NCBI RefSeq assembly: GCF_000758665.1
Contig: NZ_CP009285.1
Span: 7,440,001-7,504,000 of the forward strand
Direction: 5' to 3'
DNA: 64,000 bases
Source of the DNA: Paenibacillus borealis
Lineage (GTDB): Bacteria > Bacillota > Bacilli > Paenibacillales > Paenibacillaceae
This document shows, one piece after another, positions 61,184 through 64,000 of this stretch. Made by a program: the position numbers and the translations under genes. Under the pieces are notes generated by a model. It saw only the letters and a program-made list of their open reading frames with translations, was not told where the DNA came from and made no database searches. Every line of letters starts with the position of its first letter. The first letter of the stretch is position 1.

Positions 61184-62305
61184 ATGGAGTCTTTGAGAAG
61201 AACGCCTTTTTATGATCTCTATGCCGCTTATGCGGAGTCCAGATGCATTGATTTCGGCGGCTGGGAGCTGCCGGTGCAGTTTACAGGCATCGTTAAGGAG
61301 CATGAAGCGGTCCGCCAGCAGGCCGGACTGTTCGATGTATCGCATATGGGGGAATTCATGGTTGACGGAAACGGCGCTGAAGCCTTCCTGCAGCAGATGA
61401 CCACCAATGATGTCAGCCGCCTTGCAGACGGCGCGGCGCAGTATACCCTGATGCTCTATCCGGGCGGCGGAGTGGTTGACGATCTGCTGGTGTACCGCCT
61501 GGGCCATGAACGCTACATGCTCGTCGTGAACGCATCCAATATCGACAAGGACTTCCAGTGGCTGCAGGAGCATCTCACCGCTGAATTCAGCGGTGTCAGC
61601 CTGAAGAATGTCTCGGATGAGACGCTGCTGCTCGCGCTGCAGGGTCCGCTGGCTGAGACGATTCTGGCCGAAGTGACCTCTGCCCCGCTCGCAGAGCTGA
61701 AGCCCTTCCACTTCATCGAACACGCCGAGGTCTGCGGCGTATCTGTACTGCTCTCCCGCACCGGCTATACCGGTGAGGACGGCTTCGAGCTGTACGCCCC
61801 CGCCCACACAGCGGCTGCACTCTGGAACGGTCTGCTAGCCGCAGGCGCACCGCATGGCCTGACTCCAGCCGGACTCGGCGCACGCGACACGCTTCGCTTC
61901 GAAGCCAAGCTGCCGCTGTACGGCCAGGAGCTCTCGGCGGATATTACCCCGCTCGAAGCGGGTGTCCAGTTCTTCGTGAAGCTGGACAAAGCGGATTTCA
62001 TCGGCCGTGATGCCCTGCTGAAGCAGAAGGAAGCCGGCCTGCCGCGCCGCCTGGTAGGACTTGAAATGATCGACCGCGGGATTCCCCGCTCCCATTATCC
62101 TGTATATGCAGACGGTGTGAAGATCGGTGAAGTCACAACCGGCACCCAATCCCCAACGCTGAAACGGAATCTCGGACTTGCCCTGCTGGATGCTGCCTAT
62201 ACTGAAATCGGCACAGAGGTGTATGTGGAGATCCGCGGCAAGCAGCTGAAGGCTGCCGTGATCAAAGCACCGTTCTACAAAAAGAGCCAAGGAGTGAAGC
62301 CGTAA
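61184..62305 (+). CDS. gcvT: Glycine cleavage T protein (aminomethyltransferase)
   Basis: 373 residues, ATG after AGGGAG. Folate-binding fold with [49 protein letters not shown] and the C-terminal [20 protein letters not shown]. Known role: releases ammonia from the H-protein adduct and passes the C1 unit to tetrahydrofolate. TAATG overlap with gcvPA; downstream of the riboswitch. Confidence 0.97.
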   Translation: MESLRRTPFYDLYAAYAESRCIDFGGWELPVQFTGIVKEHEAVRQQAGLFDVSHMGEFMVDGNGAEAFLQQMTTNDVSRLADGAAQYTLMLYPGGGVVDDLLVYRLGHERYMLVVNASNIDKDFQWLQEHLTAEFSGVSLKNVSDETLLLALQGPLAETILAEVTSAPLAELKPFHFIEHAEVCGVSVLLSRTGYTGEDGFELYAPAHTAAALWNGLLAAGAPHGLTPAGLGARDTLRFEAKLPLYGQELSADITPLEAGVQFFVKLDKADFIGRDALLKQKEAGLPRRLVGLEMIDRGIPRSHYPVYADGVKIGEVTTGTQSPTLKRNLGLALLDAAYTEIGTEVYVEIRGKQLKAAVIKAPFYKKSQGVKP

Positions 62306-63657
62306 TGAAGCACCGCTATCTGCCTATGACGGAGCAAGACCGCGCAGAGATGATGGAAACTGTAGGAATTCAATCTATCGATGAGCTGTTCGCAGATATC
62401 CCGCAGTCTGTCCGCTACCAGGGAACGATGCCAATGTCCGGTCCGCTGGACGAATATGCGCTGCTGCGCCATATGAAGGGTCTGGCTGACAAAAATGCCG
62501 ACTTTGATACCCACGCCAGCTTCCTCGGTGCCGGACTCTATGATCACCACATTCCGGTTGTCATTAACCATATTATTTCCCGTTCGGAATTCTATACCGC
62601 CTACACCCCTTATCAGCCGGAAATCAGCCAGGGAGAGCTTCAGGCAATCTTCGAATTCCAGTCCTATATCTGTGAGCTGACCGGCATGAAGGTCGCTAAT
62701 GCCAGTATGTATGACGGCGCAACGGCCTTCTCCGAAGCAGCCGTGCTTGCCGCAGGCGCCACCAAACGCAAGAAGCTGATTGTCTCCCGTACAGTTCACC
62801 CGGAAGCCCGCCAGGTACTGCGCACTTCCGCCAATGCCTGGGGCCTGCAAATCGTGGAAATCGATTATAAGGACGGGGTTACCGATCTTGCCAAGCTGGC
62901 TGAGGCCATTGATGCCGATACTGCTGCCGTTCTGGTTCAGTCGCCCAACTTCTTCGGCGGCATTGAGGATCTGCGCCAGATTGAGCCGCTGATCCATGCG
63001 GTCAAAGGCCTCCTTGTTGTCAGCGCGAACCCCATTGCACTCGGCGTTCTGGAAACGCCGGGCAAGCTAGGCGCTGACATTGTAGTCGGTGATGCGCAGC
63101 CGCTAGGTATCTCCGCATCGCTTGGTGGACCAACCTGCGGATTCTTCGCGGTTGCTGAACCGCTGATGCGCCGCATGCCGGGCCGGATCGTCGGCCAGAC
63201 CGTTGACCGTAACGGCAAGCGCGGCTTCGTCTTGACCCTGCAGGCGCGCGAGCAGCATATCCGCCGCGAGAAGGCGACTTCGAACATCTGCTCCAACCAG
63301 GCGCTGCTGGCGTTATGCGCTTCCGTCTACTTGTCCGTCATGGGCAAGGAGGGCATGCGTGAGGTTGGCGAGCTGAACATCCGCAAGAGCCATTATGCTG
63401 CCGGACGGCTGGCTGAAATCACCGGTGCAGAGCGCGTCTTCACCGCCCCGTTCTTCAATGAATTTGTCCTGAAGCTCCCGGAAGGCAGCAGTGTCAGCGA
63501 AGTGAACTCCAAGCTGCTGAAGGAAGGTTATCTGGGCGGCTATGATCTGGGCCGTGATTATCCAGAGCTGGCCGGACATATGCTGGTTGCCGTGACTGAG
63601 AAAAGAAGCAAAACCGAAATTGACGAATTCGCCACTGCACTGGAGGGCTGTATATGA
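62305..63657 (+). CDS. gcvPA: Glycine dehydrogenase (decarboxylating) subunit 1
   Basis: 450 residues, ATG overlapping the gcvT stop. N-terminal half of the P protein: [61 protein letters not shown] and [10 protein letters not shown]. Firmicutes split the P protein into two subunits; this one forms the dimer with GcvPB that decarboxylates glycine with PLP. ATGA overlap with gcvPB. Confidence 0.97.
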   Translation: MKHRYLPMTEQDRAEMMETVGIQSIDELFADIPQSVRYQGTMPMSGPLDEYALLRHMKGLADKNADFDTHASFLGAGLYDHHIPVVINHIISRSEFYTAYTPYQPEISQGELQAIFEFQSYICELTGMKVANASMYDGATAFSEAAVLAAGATKRKKLIVSRTVHPEARQVLRTSANAWGLQIVEIDYKDGVTDLAKLAEAIDADTAAVLVQSPNFFGGIEDLRQIEPLIHAVKGLLVVSANPIALGVLETPGKLGADIVVGDAQPLGISASLGGPTCGFFAVAEPLMRRMPGRIVGQTVDRNGKRGFVLTLQAREQHIRREKATSNICSNQALLALCASVYLSVMGKEGMREVGELNIRKSHYAAGRLAEITGAERVFTAPFFNEFVLKLPEGSSVSEVNSKLLKEGYLGGYDLGRDYPELAGHMLVAVTEKRSKTEIDEFATALEGCI

Positions 63658-64000
63658 AACCGGAACAAACCCTGATCTTTGAATTAAGCCGTCCCGGCCG
63701 CTCGGCTTACTCATTGCCTCTATGTGATGTGCCGCAGGAAGAGAGCATCAGCTCACTGATTCCCGAAGGCTTGCTCCGCAGCGAGGCGGTAGTACTGCCG
63801 GAAGTATCCGAAGTGGATGTTATCCGCCATTATACTGCCTTGTCCCGGCGTAACTTCGGGGTCGATAACGGCTTCTATCCGCTAGGCTCCTGCACGATGA
63901 AATATAATCCGAAGATCAATGAAGATGTCGCCCGCTTCACCGGCCTCTCCAAGATCCATCCGTACCAGCCGGAAGAGAGCATCCAGGGTGCACTTGAACT
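63654..64000 (+). CDS. gcvPB: Glycine dehydrogenase (decarboxylating) subunit 2 (3' part outside the window)
   Basis: The first 115 or so codons; ATG overlaps the gcvPA stop, with GGAGGG upstream. Translated start [19 protein letters not shown], then [20 protein letters not shown] and [13 protein letters not shown], which match the N-terminus of GcvPB. The PLP-binding lysine lies beyond the window edge. Confidence 0.95.
   Translation, partial: MKPEQTLIFELSRPGRSAYSLPLCDVPQEESISSLIPEGLLRSEAVVLPEVSEVDVIRHYTALSRRNFGVDNGFYPLGSCTMKYNPKINEDVARFTGLSKIHPYQPEESIQGALE

Overview
The window looks like chromosome of a Paenibacillus-type Firmicute. The evidence is a 16S-tRNA-Ala-23S-5S operon of Bacillales type, the class III heat-shock operon ctsR-mcsA-mcsB, pcrB-pcrA-ligA, uvrB/uvrA, a CtsR operator, LexA-type (CGAAC-N4-GTTCG) boxes, strong GGAGG ribosome-binding sites with frequent GTG/TTG starts, and a split gcvPA/gcvPB pair. 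Most genes lie on the minus strand. Both ends cut a gene: mcsB on the left and gcvPB on the right.

Layout. 1-3.0 kb: mcsB (partial), mcsA, ctsR and an Eis-like acetyltransferase. 3.1-3.4 kb: a non-coding cluster of same-strand DnaA-box-like 9-mers. 3.4-8.8 kb: one rRNA operon on the minus strand with tandem promoters. 9-17.6 kb: an Fsr-like MFS exporter; a VanR/VanS-like two-component system followed by a kinase-less sensor paralogue and a class A penicillin-binding protein; a cytochrome-b/Tat/molybdopterin oxidoreductase fusion; a secreted alkaline phosphatase. 17.6-23.9 kb: ligA, pcrA, pcrB (with a LexA-like box) and a glycerophosphodiesterase-like protein.

24-45 kb is a surface-glycan locus. 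It holds an initiating phospho-sugar transferase (WcaJ/WsfP-like), several family 2 and family 4 glycosyltransferases, rmlB and rmlD, a GT39-like integral-membrane transferase, a methyltransferase-coiled-coil-glycosyltransferase fusion, the ABC exporter pair Wzm/Wzt, a large O-antigen-ligase-like protein with duplicated C-terminal repeats, and galU/gtaB. The gene content recalls the S-layer protein O-glycosylation clusters described in Paenibacillus alvei and Geobacillus stearothermophilus. The core from about 30.2 to 41.1 kb is strikingly AT-rich compared with both flanks, which suggests an exchanged cassette. Two copies of a structured intergenic repeat, one with 11-bp terminal inverted repeats, lie on the left flank of the locus.

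45-64 kb: a U32-family protein (RNA hydroxylase type), a copper-amine-oxidase-N-domain surface protein paired with an HtrA-like protease, small membrane and DUF3977-like proteins, uvrA and uvrB separated by an unusual 549-bp repeat-filled spacer, an SOS-type uvrB promoter, motA/motB, an unknown membrane protein, divergent gcvH, and a tandem glycine riboswitch with a terminator in front of gcvT-gcvPA-gcvPB.
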